A stretch of 64,000 bases of DNA from Actinomycetospora lemnae (GTDB lineage: Bacteria; Actinomycetota; Actinomycetes; Mycobacteriales; Pseudonocardiaceae). The stretch spans positions 1-64,000 of the forward strand of contig NZ_JAQZAO010000019.1 of assembly GCF_028737315.1 (NCBI RefSeq), read 5' to 3'. A program made the translations under genes and the position numbers. Positions 46,085 through 54,214 of this stretch are shown one piece after another. The notes beneath the pieces were generated by a model. The model ran no database searches. It was not told the DNA's origin and worked only from the letters and a program-made list of their open reading frames with translations. Positions within the stretch are counted from its first letter, which is position 1. Every line of letters starts with the position of its first letter.

Positions 46085-46792
46085 CTACCAGGGCACCTCG
46101 GCCCGGTCCTCCCACAACCGCCCGGTCGGCGCCGGGTCGGACGGGCTGGAGGCCCGCCCGCAGAGCCAGATCGCCGTGTCCGCGCCCTGCTCGACCGACC
46201 GGGGCGCGTCGGGGCCGCCCATGTCGGTGCGGCAGTGGCCGGGGCAGGTCGCGTCGACGAGGACCCCGCGCCGGCCGAGCGCCAGCTCGTGGGCGAGGTT
46301 GCGGGTCAGCGCGTTGAGCCCCGCCTTCGCGACGCGGTAGGGCGCGAGCCCGCCCGCGGTGCCCGGACCGGTCATGCGCCCGAGGCACGCGGACAGGTTG
46401 ACCACCCGGCCCCACCGGCGCCGCGCCATCCCCGGCACGAGCGCGCCGACGAGGGCGAAGGGGGCGTCGAGGTCGACCGCCCGCACGTCGCGCCACTCCC
46501 CCAGCGACGTGTCGAGCGTCCTCGACCGCTTCGCGCTCATCACGGCCGCGGCGTTGACCAGCACGTCCACCTCGAGCCCGTCGACGCGGGCGGCGATCCC
46601 GTCGACGTCGGCGAGGTCGTGCACCAGCGCCCGCCCGCCGATGGCCGCCATCGCCGCGCCCAGGGCGTCCCCGTCGCGCGCCACGCCGATCACCGAGGCA
46701 CCCGCGGAGGCCAGCCCCGCCGCGATCGCCCGGCCCAGGCCCCGGCTGGCACCGGTGACGAGCGCGGTGCGCCCGGACAGCTCCTCGGTCAC
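46085..46792 (-). CDS. Short-chain dehydrogenase/reductase
   Basis: 235 residues. NAD(P)-binding motif ALVTGASRGLGRAIA, NAAAVMSAKRS (NNAG equivalent), catalytic serine in RVVNLSACLGRM and YxxxK in YRVAKAGLNALTRNLAHELA, ending with the CPGHCRTDMGG loop. The GTG at 46790-46792 opens the Rossmann fold; the longer upstream frame has no domain. It does not show the extra insert I would expect of mycofactocin-dependent SDRs, so ordinary NAD(P) dependence is likely. Substrate unknown. Divergent from the methanol dehydrogenase gene across 260 bases. Confidence 0.88.
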   Translation of the reverse strand: MTEELSGRTALVTGASRGLGRAIAAGLASAGASVIGVARDGDALGAAMAAIGGRALVHDLADVDGIAARVDGLEVDVLVNAAAVMSAKRSRTLDTSLGEWRDVRAVDLDAPFALVGALVPGMARRRWGRVVNLSACLGRMTGPGTAGGLAPYRVAKAGLNALTRNLAHELALGRRGVLVDATCPGHCRTDMGGPDAPRSVEQGADTAIWLCGRASSPSDPAPTGRLWEDRAEVPW

Positions 46793-47052
46793 CGGCCCGA
46801 GGTTCCCGCGGCCGTCCCCTTCCACCCTTGACGCTTGTCGCGTACACCTTGCAACAACGGGTCGGCGACAACGCCGCACGATGGCCAGGCGGGCCACCTG
46901 CCCGAAGGTGCAGGCCGGGCACCGTCGCCGTGGTCGGGATCACCGCGCGCCCCTGTCCTCGTGACCCGCGCCACCCCTAGCGTCGCGCCGGATCGCGCGG
47001 AGCCGGCCCCCTGCGGGGCGCTCCGGGACCGACCCCGACCGAGAGGACCGCC

Positions 47053-48345
47053 ATGCAGGTAGACGAGCTGCTCAAGCCGTTCCCGATCAAGGAGTTCCAC
47101 CCCTTCCCGCGGGCGCTGCTGGGGCCCGGCTCGCACGAGATGATCGGCCCCGAGGCCCTCAAGATGGGCTTCAAGAAGACGCTGATCATGACCTCGGGTC
47201 TGCGCGGCACGGACATCGTCCACAAGATCTCCGAGTCCATGAAGTGGCACGGGATCGAGACGGTCATCTACGACCAGGTCGAGTCCAACCCCAAGGACTA
47301 CAACGTCATGGACTCGGTGAAGCTGTACCAGGAGAACTCCTGTGACAGCTTCGTCTCCATCGGCGGCGGCTCCTCGCACGACGCCTGCAAGGGCGCCCGC
47401 GTCTCGGTCGCCCACGACGGCCGCAACGTCAACGAGTTCGAGGGCTTCAACCAGTCCGAGAACCCGAAGAACCCGCCGCACATCGCGGTCTCCACGACGG
47501 CCGGCACGGGCTCGGAGACGTCGTGGGCCTACGTCATCACCGACACCACGACCGACCCGAACAACCCGCACAAGTACGTCGCGTTCGACGACGCCTCGGT
47601 GACCAGCCTGGCGATCGACGACCCGGTGCTCTACTACGACTGCCCGGTCGACTTCACCGCCCAGTGCGGCTTCGACGTGCTCGCGCACGCCTCCGAGCCC
47701 TACGTCTCGCGCCTGAACTTCCAGCCGAGCCTGGGCAACGCCCTGCGCGCCATCGAGCTCACCAACGAGCACCTGCGCGAGGCCGTGTGGAACGGGCAGG
47801 ACCTGCCCGGCCGCGAGGGCATGATGTACGCGCAGTACATCGCCGCCCAGGCGTTCAACTCCGGCGGCCTCGGGATCATCCACTCGATCTCGCACGCGGT
47901 GTCCGCGTTCTACGACACCCACCACGGCCTCAACAACGCCATCGCGCTCCCCCGCGTGTGGGCGTTCAACATGCCGGTGGCCTACAAGCGCTTCGCGAAG
48001 ATCGCCCAGGCCATGGGCGTGGACACCACGCACATGACCGACGTCCAGGCCGCCGAGGCCGCGCTCGCCGCGTCCATCCGGCTGCTGCGCGACGTGGGCA
48101 TCCCGGAGAAGTTCACCGACGTCACCCAGGACTCGTACTCGAAGAACCGCCTGGGCCAGGGCCCGACCAAGTTCTACGAGAACGAGAAGACCATCACGGG
48201 CAACGACGCCGACGTGGACCGCATCACCAACCACGTCCTCGGTGACGCCTGCACGCCGGGCAACCCCAAGGAGTGCACGTTCACGACCGTGCGCCCCGTC
48301 GTCGACCACTGCATGAACGGCGACCTCGACGACCTGCTCAGCTGA
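47053..48345 (+). CDS. mdo: NDMA-dependent methanol dehydrogenase, iron-alcohol dehydrogenase family
   Basis: 430-residue group III alcohol dehydrogenase of the actinobacterial Mdo/Mno type, with tightly bound NAD(P). It oxidises methanol and other primary alcohols, and electrons are believed to leave via mycofactocin (artificially NDMA). Motifs: SIGGGSSHDACKGA, STTAGTGSETSWAYV, and the metal histidines in QCGFDVLAHASEPYV, HSISHAVSAFYDTHHGLNNAIALP. ATG with GAGAGG 6 bases upstream. Codon use is strongly biased to the preferred C-ending codons, consistent with high expression. Followed by a hairpin, then moxR, VWA and mftM-like genes. Confidence 0.92.
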   Translation: MQVDELLKPFPIKEFHPFPRALLGPGSHEMIGPEALKMGFKKTLIMTSGLRGTDIVHKISESMKWHGIETVIYDQVESNPKDYNVMDSVKLYQENSCDSFVSIGGGSSHDACKGARVSVAHDGRNVNEFEGFNQSENPKNPPHIAVSTTAGTGSETSWAYVITDTTTDPNNPHKYVAFDDASVTSLAIDDPVLYYDCPVDFTAQCGFDVLAHASEPYVSRLNFQPSLGNALRAIELTNEHLREAVWNGQDLPGREGMMYAQYIAAQAFNSGGLGIIHSISHAVSAFYDTHHGLNNAIALPRVWAFNMPVAYKRFAKIAQAMGVDTTHMTDVQAAEAALAASIRLLRDVGIPEKFTDVTQDSYSKNRLGQGPTKFYENEKTITGNDADVDRITNHVLGDACTPGNPKECTFTTVRPVVDHCMNGDLDDLLS

Positions 48346-48351
48346 TCGCAG

Positions 48352-48402
48352 CACCGGTGCCCGGTGAGGTCGGCCTCTGCGCTGGCCCGCCGGGCACCGG
48401 TG
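48352..48402 (+). terminator. Hairpin between mdo and moxR
   Basis: CACCGGTGCCCGG (48352-48364) pairs perfectly with CCGGGCACCGGTG (48390-48402), 25-base loop, followed by TGTGTTCCCC. It starts 7 bases after the mdo stop, 38 bases before moxR, and may cut expression of the downstream genes relative to mdo. Confidence 0.75.
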
Positions 48403-48439
48403 TGTTCCCCTCGATCCGCCACCTTCGGAAGGACCCCGC

Positions 48440-49690
48440 GTGACCAGCACGACCACCGACGCCAGCCCGCCCTTCGGAACGGTCGAGGAGGTCGTCGACG
48501 CGCTCGCCGCGCAGGGCTACATCGCCGACCGGCGCCTGGCCACGACGGTGTTCCTGCTGACCCGCCTCGAGAAGCCGCTGCTGCTCGAGGGACCGGCGGG
48601 TGTCGGCAAGACCGAGCTGGCGAAGATGCTCGCCCTGGCCACGGGCCGGCGCTTCCTGCGGCTGCAGTGCTACGAGGGCCAGGACGAGACCAAGGCCCTC
48701 TACGAGTGGGACTACGGCAAGCAGCTGCTCTACACCCAGATGCTGCGCGAGAAGATCAGTGAGATCGTCCAGGACGCCCCCGACATCAAGACCTCGGTCG
48801 AGCGCATCGCGTCCCAGGACAGCGTCTTCTTCTCGGAGCAGTTCCTCGCGGAGCGGCCGCTGATGGAGGCCATCCGCTCCGACGAGCCCGTCGTGCTGCT
48901 CATCGACGAGGTCGACCGCGCCGACGAGGCGCTCGAGGCCGTGCTGCTCGAGACGCTCGGCGAGTTCCAGATCTCGGTGCCCGAGGTCGGGACGTTCAGG
49001 GCGGAGAACGCGCCCTACGTCATCCTGACCAGCAACAACACGCGCGACCTGGCCGCCGCCCTCAAGCGCCGCTGCCTGCACCTCTTCCTGGACTACCCCA
49101 CCGCCGAGCGCGAGCTGGAGATCGTGCGCTCGAAGGACACCGGGCTGCCCGAGGCGGCCGCGCGCGAGCTCGTCGAGGTGGTCCGCGGGCTGCGCGAGCT
49201 CGAGCTGCGCAAGGCGCCGAGCATCTCCGAGACCATCGACTGGGCCCGCACCCTGGCCGTGCTGGGCGTCGACGAGCTGAACTCGCAGATCCTCGCCGAC
49301 ACCGTCTCGGTCGTCGTCAAGTACGACAAGGACGTCACCAAGGCCCTCGGCGCCCTGCCGAAGCTCGTCGACCCCAACGCCGAGATCGACGACGCCCACG
49401 GCCACGGCCACGGGCACGGCCACGGGCATGGCCACGACAACGGGCACTCGAGCGGCCCGGCGCCCGCGACGTCCCGGCCCGTGCACGACGACGAGGACGA
49501 CGGCCCCGACGGCCGCGCGGTCCGCGCCGCCAAGGACCAGGAGGGACGGCACGCGGGCGTCTACGGCGCCCCCGGTCGGGAGTACCAGGAGCGCGCCCGC
49601 TCGGGCGAGACCGAGCCGACCAAGAAGCGGCCGGTGAGCTCCGGTCAGGGCAGCCGCTCGTTCGGGCTCGGCAAGAAGCGCGCCCTCTAG
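48440..49690 (+). CDS. MoxR-family AAA+ ATPase with His-Gly repeat
   Basis: 416 residues. Walker A LLEGPAGVGKTELAKMLALA, Walker B VVLLIDEVDRADEALEAVLLE, sensor 1 YVILTSNNTRDLAAALKRRC. A C-terminal segment holds an HGHGHGHGHGHGHD run near residue 325 and then an acidic, disordered tail. MoxR ATPases work with VWA proteins as chaperones that insert metals or cofactors into enzymes such as methanol or CO dehydrogenase (CoxD plays this part for CODH). Next to mdo, maturation of that metal enzyme is likely. GTG start at 48440. Confidence 0.9.
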   Translation: MTSTTTDASPPFGTVEEVVDALAAQGYIADRRLATTVFLLTRLEKPLLLEGPAGVGKTELAKMLALATGRRFLRLQCYEGQDETKALYEWDYGKQLLYTQMLREKISEIVQDAPDIKTSVERIASQDSVFFSEQFLAERPLMEAIRSDEPVVLLIDEVDRADEALEAVLLETLGEFQISVPEVGTFRAENAPYVILTSNNTRDLAAALKRRCLHLFLDYPTAERELEIVRSKDTGLPEAAARELVEVVRGLRELELRKAPSISETIDWARTLAVLGVDELNSQILADTVSVVVKYDKDVTKALGALPKLVDPNAEIDDAHGHGHGHGHGHGHDNGHSSGPAPATSRPVHDDEDDGPDGRAVRAAKDQEGRHAGVYGAPGREYQERARSGETEPTKKRPVSSGQGSRSFGLGKKRAL

Positions 49691-49716
49691 CCCCGCCCGC
49701 CCGAGAGGAGGCCTGC

Positions 49717-51261
49717 GTGGAGGCCAGCATCCACCGCTTCGTCCGGCTGCTCCGCATCCGGCAGGTCCGGATCTCCACGTCGGAGGTCCTCGACGCCATG
49801 CGCTGTGCGCGCGAGCCCGGCGTGCTCGCCGACCGCGAGACGCTGCGGGCCGCCCTGCGCGTCGCGCTGGTCAAGGACGTCCGGGACGAGGCGACCTTCG
49901 ACGAGATCTTCGACGCGTACTTCGCCCTGGTCCGCATCGGCGCCGAGGAGCGGGGGCACGGTCACGGGCACGGTCACGAGGACCTGTCCGACGACGGCAC
50001 GCTCGAGGACTTCACCCTCTCCGACGAGCCCGCCGAGACCCCGCAGCAGGGCCACGACCACGGCAAACCCGTGGACATCAAGGAGTTCTTCGACCCCGAG
50101 GACATGGCCCAGCAGTACAACCTGCACCAGGAGGCCAACAAGCTCGACCTCGCGGCGATGACCGACGAGATCGTCTTCTCCAAGGACGGGGCCACCGACC
50201 AGACCGGCACCACCGAGAAGGTCCAGATCGAGACCGACCGTCTGCACGGCGGCGGGCTGCCCGGCGACATCGCCACCGAGTCGGGCACGAAGGTCGACGC
50301 CGACCTCAACGTCGCGCAGCAGGAGGCGCTGCTCGGCTGGCTGCAGGGCGTCGAGGACGGGATCTCCGACGACGGCGACGAGACGGACGCGATGGCGCTG
50401 CGGCGCCGGCTCGCCGGGATGCTCGAGAACCTCCCCGAGGCGATCAAGCGCCACCTCGAGCGGCTGCTGGAGATCGAGCAGCGGATCGTCGACGGCGGGC
50501 ACGCCGACGAGGAGGCGCACCGGGCCGAGGTCGACCGCGCCGAGGAGCACGAGCGCCAGCAGCTCGAGGACTCGCTGCGCCGGCTCGCGAAGACCCTGCA
50601 CGGCGCGCTGACGCACAAGCGCCGCGAGTCCCCGCGCGGGCGCATCGACCCCGGGCGCACGATGCGGCGCAACATGCGCTTCGACGGGGTGCCGTTCCGG
50701 CCGGTCACCGTCGAGCGCACCGAGGACAAGCCGCGCCTGGTGATCCTCGCCGACGTCTCGCTGTCGGTGCGCGCCACGGCCCGCTTCACGCTGCACCTCG
50801 TGCACGGGCTGCAGGACATGTTCGGGCAGGTGCGCTCGTTCGCGTTCGTCGCGGACCTGTTGGAGGTCACCGACCTGTTCGCCGACCACACCGTCGAGGA
50901 CGCCCTCGGGCTGATCTTCGGCGGCGACCTGCTCGACGTCGACGCGAACTCCGACTACGGCACCGCGTTCGGCACGTTCCTCGAGGACCACGGCTCGGCG
51001 GTGAACCGGCGGTCCACGGTGATCGTGCTGGGCGACGGTCGGGGCAACGGCAACGACGCGAACATGGAGGCGTTCGCCGAGATCACCCGCCGGGCGCGCG
51101 AGACGATCTGGCTGACCCCGGAGCCCCGCTACTCCTGGGGGCTCGGCGCCTGCGACCTGCCGCGCTACGCCGAGCACGTCGACCGCATCCGCGTCGTCCG
51201 CGACCTCACCGGGCTGTCGGAGGTCAGCCACGACATGGCGGCCGAGATGATCGGCAGATGA
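49717..51261 (+). CDS. VWA-domain protein, CoxE-like partner of MoxR
   Basis: 514 residues. The N-terminal helical part (ASIHRFVRLLRIRQVRISTSEVLDAM) matches CoxE-type proteins. A His-Gly run (GHGHGHGHE) occurs near residue 82 and an acidic Gln/Glu/His middle follows. The C-terminal VWA domain carries the MIDAS motif LVILADVSLSVRATARFTL and the late DLLDVDANSDYGTAF and IVLGDGRGNG loops. GTG with AGGAGG 7 bases upstream. It pairs with the preceding MoxR as a metal-insertion chaperone system. Its stop overlaps the methyltransferase start by 4 bases. Confidence 0.9.
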   Translation: MEASIHRFVRLLRIRQVRISTSEVLDAMRCAREPGVLADRETLRAALRVALVKDVRDEATFDEIFDAYFALVRIGAEERGHGHGHGHEDLSDDGTLEDFTLSDEPAETPQQGHDHGKPVDIKEFFDPEDMAQQYNLHQEANKLDLAAMTDEIVFSKDGATDQTGTTEKVQIETDRLHGGGLPGDIATESGTKVDADLNVAQQEALLGWLQGVEDGISDDGDETDAMALRRRLAGMLENLPEAIKRHLERLLEIEQRIVDGGHADEEAHRAEVDRAEEHERQQLEDSLRRLAKTLHGALTHKRRESPRGRIDPGRTMRRNMRFDGVPFRPVTVERTEDKPRLVILADVSLSVRATARFTLHLVHGLQDMFGQVRSFAFVADLLEVTDLFADHTVEDALGLIFGGDLLDVDANSDYGTAFGTFLEDHGSAVNRRSTVIVLGDGRGNGNDANMEAFAEITRRARETIWLTPEPRYSWGLGACDLPRYAEHVDRIRVVRDLTGLSEVSHDMAAEMIGR

Positions 51262-52190
51262 CAGGGCTGGCGGACGCGCCCGCCACGGGGGTCGTGCGGA
51301 TCGACCCCCTCGCCCCGTCCCACCCGGGACGCTGGGAGGACGACCGGGTCGTCGTGTGCCACGTCGACCGGGGCGCGGTACCGGTCCGCCTCGTCGCCGC
51401 GCGCCCGCCGGAGCGGGTCACCGAGCACTTCGAGGTGCACCGGCAGGGCGCGCGGCTGCTCGTGCTGCACCGGCTGCGGCCCGACGAGCTCGACGACGAC
51501 ATCGCGGGCCTGCTCGCCGGGGAGCTGGGCGGGCTGGTCGCCTCGGCCGGCGACTTCGAGCGCGTCTTCACCGGCATCGTGCGCTCGACGATCAGCGACC
51601 CGCTCACGGCGTGGTCGACGTTCTACGCCAACAGCCTCGCGGCGCTGCGCGCGCCGGCGCACGAGGTGGCGCCGGACGTCGCGCCCGAGTCGTCGCTGGC
51701 GGCGTTCGCCCCGGTGCACGAGCGGGCGCTCGTCGAGATCCGCGGCCGCACGGTGCTCGACGTCGGCTCGTGCTTCGGCTTCCTGCCGCTGCGCCTCGCG
51801 CAGGAGGGGTTCGACGTCGTCGCCAGCGACCACACCCCGGGCACCATGGGCCTGCTCGGCGCCGTCGCCCGGCGCCGCGGCGAGGCGGTGCGCGCGATCG
51901 TCGCCGACGCCCGGGCCCTGCCCGTCGCCGACGGCGCCGTCGACACCGTCACGGCGGTCCACCTGCTCGAGCACCTGCCGCCGCGCGAGACCGTCGGGGT
52001 GCTCGACGAGGCCCTGCGCGTGGCGCGCCGCCGCGTCGTCGTCGCCGTGCCCTACGAGGACGAGCCGGAGCCCGTCTACGGCCACCTCCGGACCTTCGAC
52101 CACGCCGCCCTGCACGCGCTGGGCGAGCGCTCCGGGCGCCCGTTCACCGTGGCCGACGACCACGGCGGCTGGCTCGTGATCGAGGCCTGA
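51258..52190 (+). CDS. mftM: SAM methyltransferase, probable mycofactocin methyltransferase MftM
   Basis: 310 residues. N-terminal 140 residues are specific to this subgroup. The Rossmann methyltransferase follows: VLDVGSCFGFLPLRLAQEGFDVVASD (motif I and acidic loop), DARALPVADGAVDTVTAVHLLEHLPP, and VVVAVPYEDEPEPVYGHLRTFD. MftM methylates the second glucose of mycofactocin and, as I recall, its mycobacterial gene sits next to mycofactocin-linked alcohol dehydrogenase genes. Here it is the last gene after mdo, moxR and VWA, with a 4-base overlap. Identification rests on context and fold, so it is not certain. Confidence 0.75.
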   Translation: MTGLADAPATGVVRIDPLAPSHPGRWEDDRVVVCHVDRGAVPVRLVAARPPERVTEHFEVHRQGARLLVLHRLRPDELDDDIAGLLAGELGGLVASAGDFERVFTGIVRSTISDPLTAWSTFYANSLAALRAPAHEVAPDVAPESSLAAFAPVHERALVEIRGRTVLDVGSCFGFLPLRLAQEGFDVVASDHTPGTMGLLGAVARRRGEAVRAIVADARALPVADGAVDTVTAVHLLEHLPPRETVGVLDEALRVARRRVVVAVPYEDEPEPVYGHLRTFDHAALHALGERSGRPFTVADDHGGWLVIEA

Positions 52191-52245
52191 GTGTCAGCGA
52201 AGTGCCGTCGCTGACACCCAGTGTCCGTATCGGTACTTCGATCAC
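52191..52245. repeat. Palindromic repeat P1, intergenic copy
   Basis: Contains GTGTCAGCGAAGTGCCGTCG then CTGACAC and AGTGTCCGTATCGGTACTTC, matching 14666-14716 and the left-edge copy. It lies between the mftM-like stop (52190) and the convergent nos stop (52260) and may terminate both transcripts. Here it is not coding. Confidence 0.85.
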
Positions 52246-52259
52246 TCGCCGACCCGGGT

Positions 52260-53690
52260 CTAGACCGGGCAGCCGCGTCCCCGCGCCTTGGCCTGCTCGT
52301 CGAGGCGGAACATCGGGCCGGTGTCGGTGGGCTCGTCGTAGTACCGGTGGAACACCGGCGTGAGGCCACCGGAGATCGGCGGGACGATCCAGCTCCAGTC
52401 GACCGGGCACTTCCGCCCCGCGGCCTCCTCCTTCTCGACGAAGCGCAGGAAGCGCTGGGACTCGCCGTGGTGGTCGGCGAGGGAGACGCCGGCCTCGTCG
52501 AACGAGTGCTGGACGGCGGCGGTCAGCTCGACGGCCGCGCGGTCGCGCCACAGGGTGCGCTCGCTGGAGGTGTCGAGGCCCATCGCCTCGGCCACGTCGG
52601 GCAGCAGGTCGTAGCGGTCGGTGTCAGCGAAGTTCCGGGCCGCGATCTCGGTGGCCATGTACCAGCCGTTGAACGGCGCCGCCGGGTACGAGACGCCGCC
52701 GATGTCCAGCCGCATGTTGCTGATCACCGGGAGCGCGTGCCAGCGCAGCCCCAGGTCGGTGAACCAGCCGAACTCGGGGTGGCTCAGCGGGACCTCGAGC
52801 ACGGCGTCGGCGGGGACCTCGTGGATCTGCGGGCCCTCCCCGACGTGCTCGCCACCGCCGCTGACCACGAGCGGCAGGACGTCGAAGCGGCCCATCGGGC
52901 TCGGCGGCATCCAGCCCAGCGCGCGGGCGTTGTCGGTGAACCCGACGTAGCGCGGGTCGCCGAGCACCCGCCCGCCGGCGCGGTAGCCGGCGTAGCGGAC
53001 GAGCTGCTCGTTCCAGATCCGCGGCCCGGAGCCGGACGGCCCGTCGGGAGCGAAGATCGTGATCGTCGAGCGGATGCGCCCGCGGCGGGTGGCCTCGCGC
53101 AGGTGCCCGATGCACTCGGCGGCGACCTCGTCGGGCGCGGTGACGTGCCGGCGGTCGCGCAGGTGCAGGCTGCGCCAGTAGAGGCGCCCGATGCAGCGCG
53201 CGGAGCTCCGCCAGGCCACGCGGGCGCCGAACTCGAGCTCCGCGGTGGTGTGGACGTACGTGCCGGTGCGGGCGATCTCGTCGTGCACCGCGGCGATCCG
53301 CGGCTCGACGGGGCCCTCGGCGGGGTTCTCGGCGTGGAAGAGCCGGAGGAACTCCTCGGCCTCGGCGGGGTCGACGGTGCGGCCGCGGACCGGGGGCTCG
53401 GGGGCGGGGCCGGCCACCGCGACGGGGGCCGCAGGGTCGACGGCGACGTCGGCCGCATCGGCCTCGACGGCCTCGACCGGGACCTCGACGGGCTCGACCG
53501 ACTCGACCGACTCGACCGACTCGACCGACTCCTCGGGAGCCTCGGCCATCTCCGGCGGGGCCGCGGGAGCGGGCACGCCCGGGGCGACGACCGACGGCAC
53601 GCGAGGCCGTGGGCGGGGTCGCGGATGCGGGGTGGGGACCGTGGTGTGGTCCCCGCTGCCGACGGCCTCGATCGCCACGCCGCGCGTCAT
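52260..53690 (-). CDS. nos: Bacterial nitric oxide synthase oxygenase
   Basis: 476 residues. Residues 110-470 are the NOS oxygenase domain that makes NO and citrulline from arginine using heme and a pterin. The heme-thiolate motif WRSSARCIGR has its cysteine near 166. Other blocks are FNGWYMATEIAARNFAD (with the substrate-binding glutamate), RWHALPVISNM and VDWSWIVPPISGGLTPVFHRYY. There is no reductase domain, so a separate reductase is needed. The first 105 residues are Pro/Glu/Val-rich and disordered, with a 9-base repeat coding ESVESVESV. ATG with GGAGG 4 bases upstream. Confidence 0.95.
   Translation of the reverse strand: MTRGVAIEAVGSGDHTTVPTPHPRPRPRPRVPSVVAPGVPAPAAPPEMAEAPEESVESVESVESVEPVEVPVEAVEADAADVAVDPAAPVAVAGPAPEPPVRGRTVDPAEAEEFLRLFHAENPAEGPVEPRIAAVHDEIARTGTYVHTTAELEFGARVAWRSSARCIGRLYWRSLHLRDRRHVTAPDEVAAECIGHLREATRRGRIRSTITIFAPDGPSGSGPRIWNEQLVRYAGYRAGGRVLGDPRYVGFTDNARALGWMPPSPMGRFDVLPLVVSGGGEHVGEGPQIHEVPADAVLEVPLSHPEFGWFTDLGLRWHALPVISNMRLDIGGVSYPAAPFNGWYMATEIAARNFADTDRYDLLPDVAEAMGLDTSSERTLWRDRAAVELTAAVQHSFDEAGVSLADHHGESQRFLRFVEKEEAAGRKCPVDWSWIVPPISGGLTPVFHRYYDEPTDTGPMFRLDEQAKARGRGCPV
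53493..53531 (-). repeat. 9-base tandem repeats in the nos N-terminal extension
   Basis: About four units of CTCGACCGA on the plus strand code repeated Ser-Val-Glu triplets in the disordered N-terminus of NOS. Length is likely to vary between strains. Confidence 0.75.
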
Positions 53691-54214
53691 GCCACCTCCG
53701 TGTCTCGAGCCGTCCCGCGCGGCCGCCGTCCACTGTGCCGCCCCGGGTCCCGGAACGGATCTCGCTGTTCGGATCAATCGTCCGGCTGGACGTCCGAACC
53801 CTGAAGGTCTGTTCGGCGCAGTCGGGACCCGCCGACCGGCGGCACCACGTCACCGACGGCGACGGGGAGCGACGGTGAGGCAGGCCGCTGACCAGGCCCG
53901 ACGGCGCAGTCCACGTTCGGGTCGGCGGGACCGGGCGTCGCCACGCGGTGTCCCCGACGCGGCCTCGCCGACGTGCCGGCGTCCCGTGACGGCTCCACGT
54001 CGGCCCACTGTAGAGGGTGCTCCGGGCACGGTGCGCACACACCGTCCTTCCCCGGACAGCCCCGGACCGCCCGGCACCCGACCCTCGGCCACGGGTCGTT
54101 CGCGTTCGGTCGATCACGTCTGGCACGCTGCTCGGTCGACAACGTGTGATGGCCTCGTACACAGCGCGTCACGTCGTCGGGGACGGCGCGCACCGCGGGG
54201 TCGGGAGGTGCACC
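53691..54214. promoter_or_regulatory. 524-base divergent region between nos and the membrane-protein gene
   Basis: I see no gene here; open frames have no domain and poor third-position bias. It should hold the divergent promoters. The clearest structure is the dyad at 53767-53799 about 75 bases upstream of nos. The GGGAGGTG box at 54201-54208 serves the plus-strand gene. Confidence 0.5.
53767..53799. promoter_or_regulatory. Bulged hairpin or operator upstream of nos
   Basis: GTTCGGA (53767-53773) pairs with TCCGAAC (53793-53799), and CGTCC with GGACG pair inside it around GGCT, leaving a 5-base bulge (TCAAT). It lies 77-109 bases before the nos ATG, so it may be a leader structure or a dyad operator. 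Confidence 0.5.
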
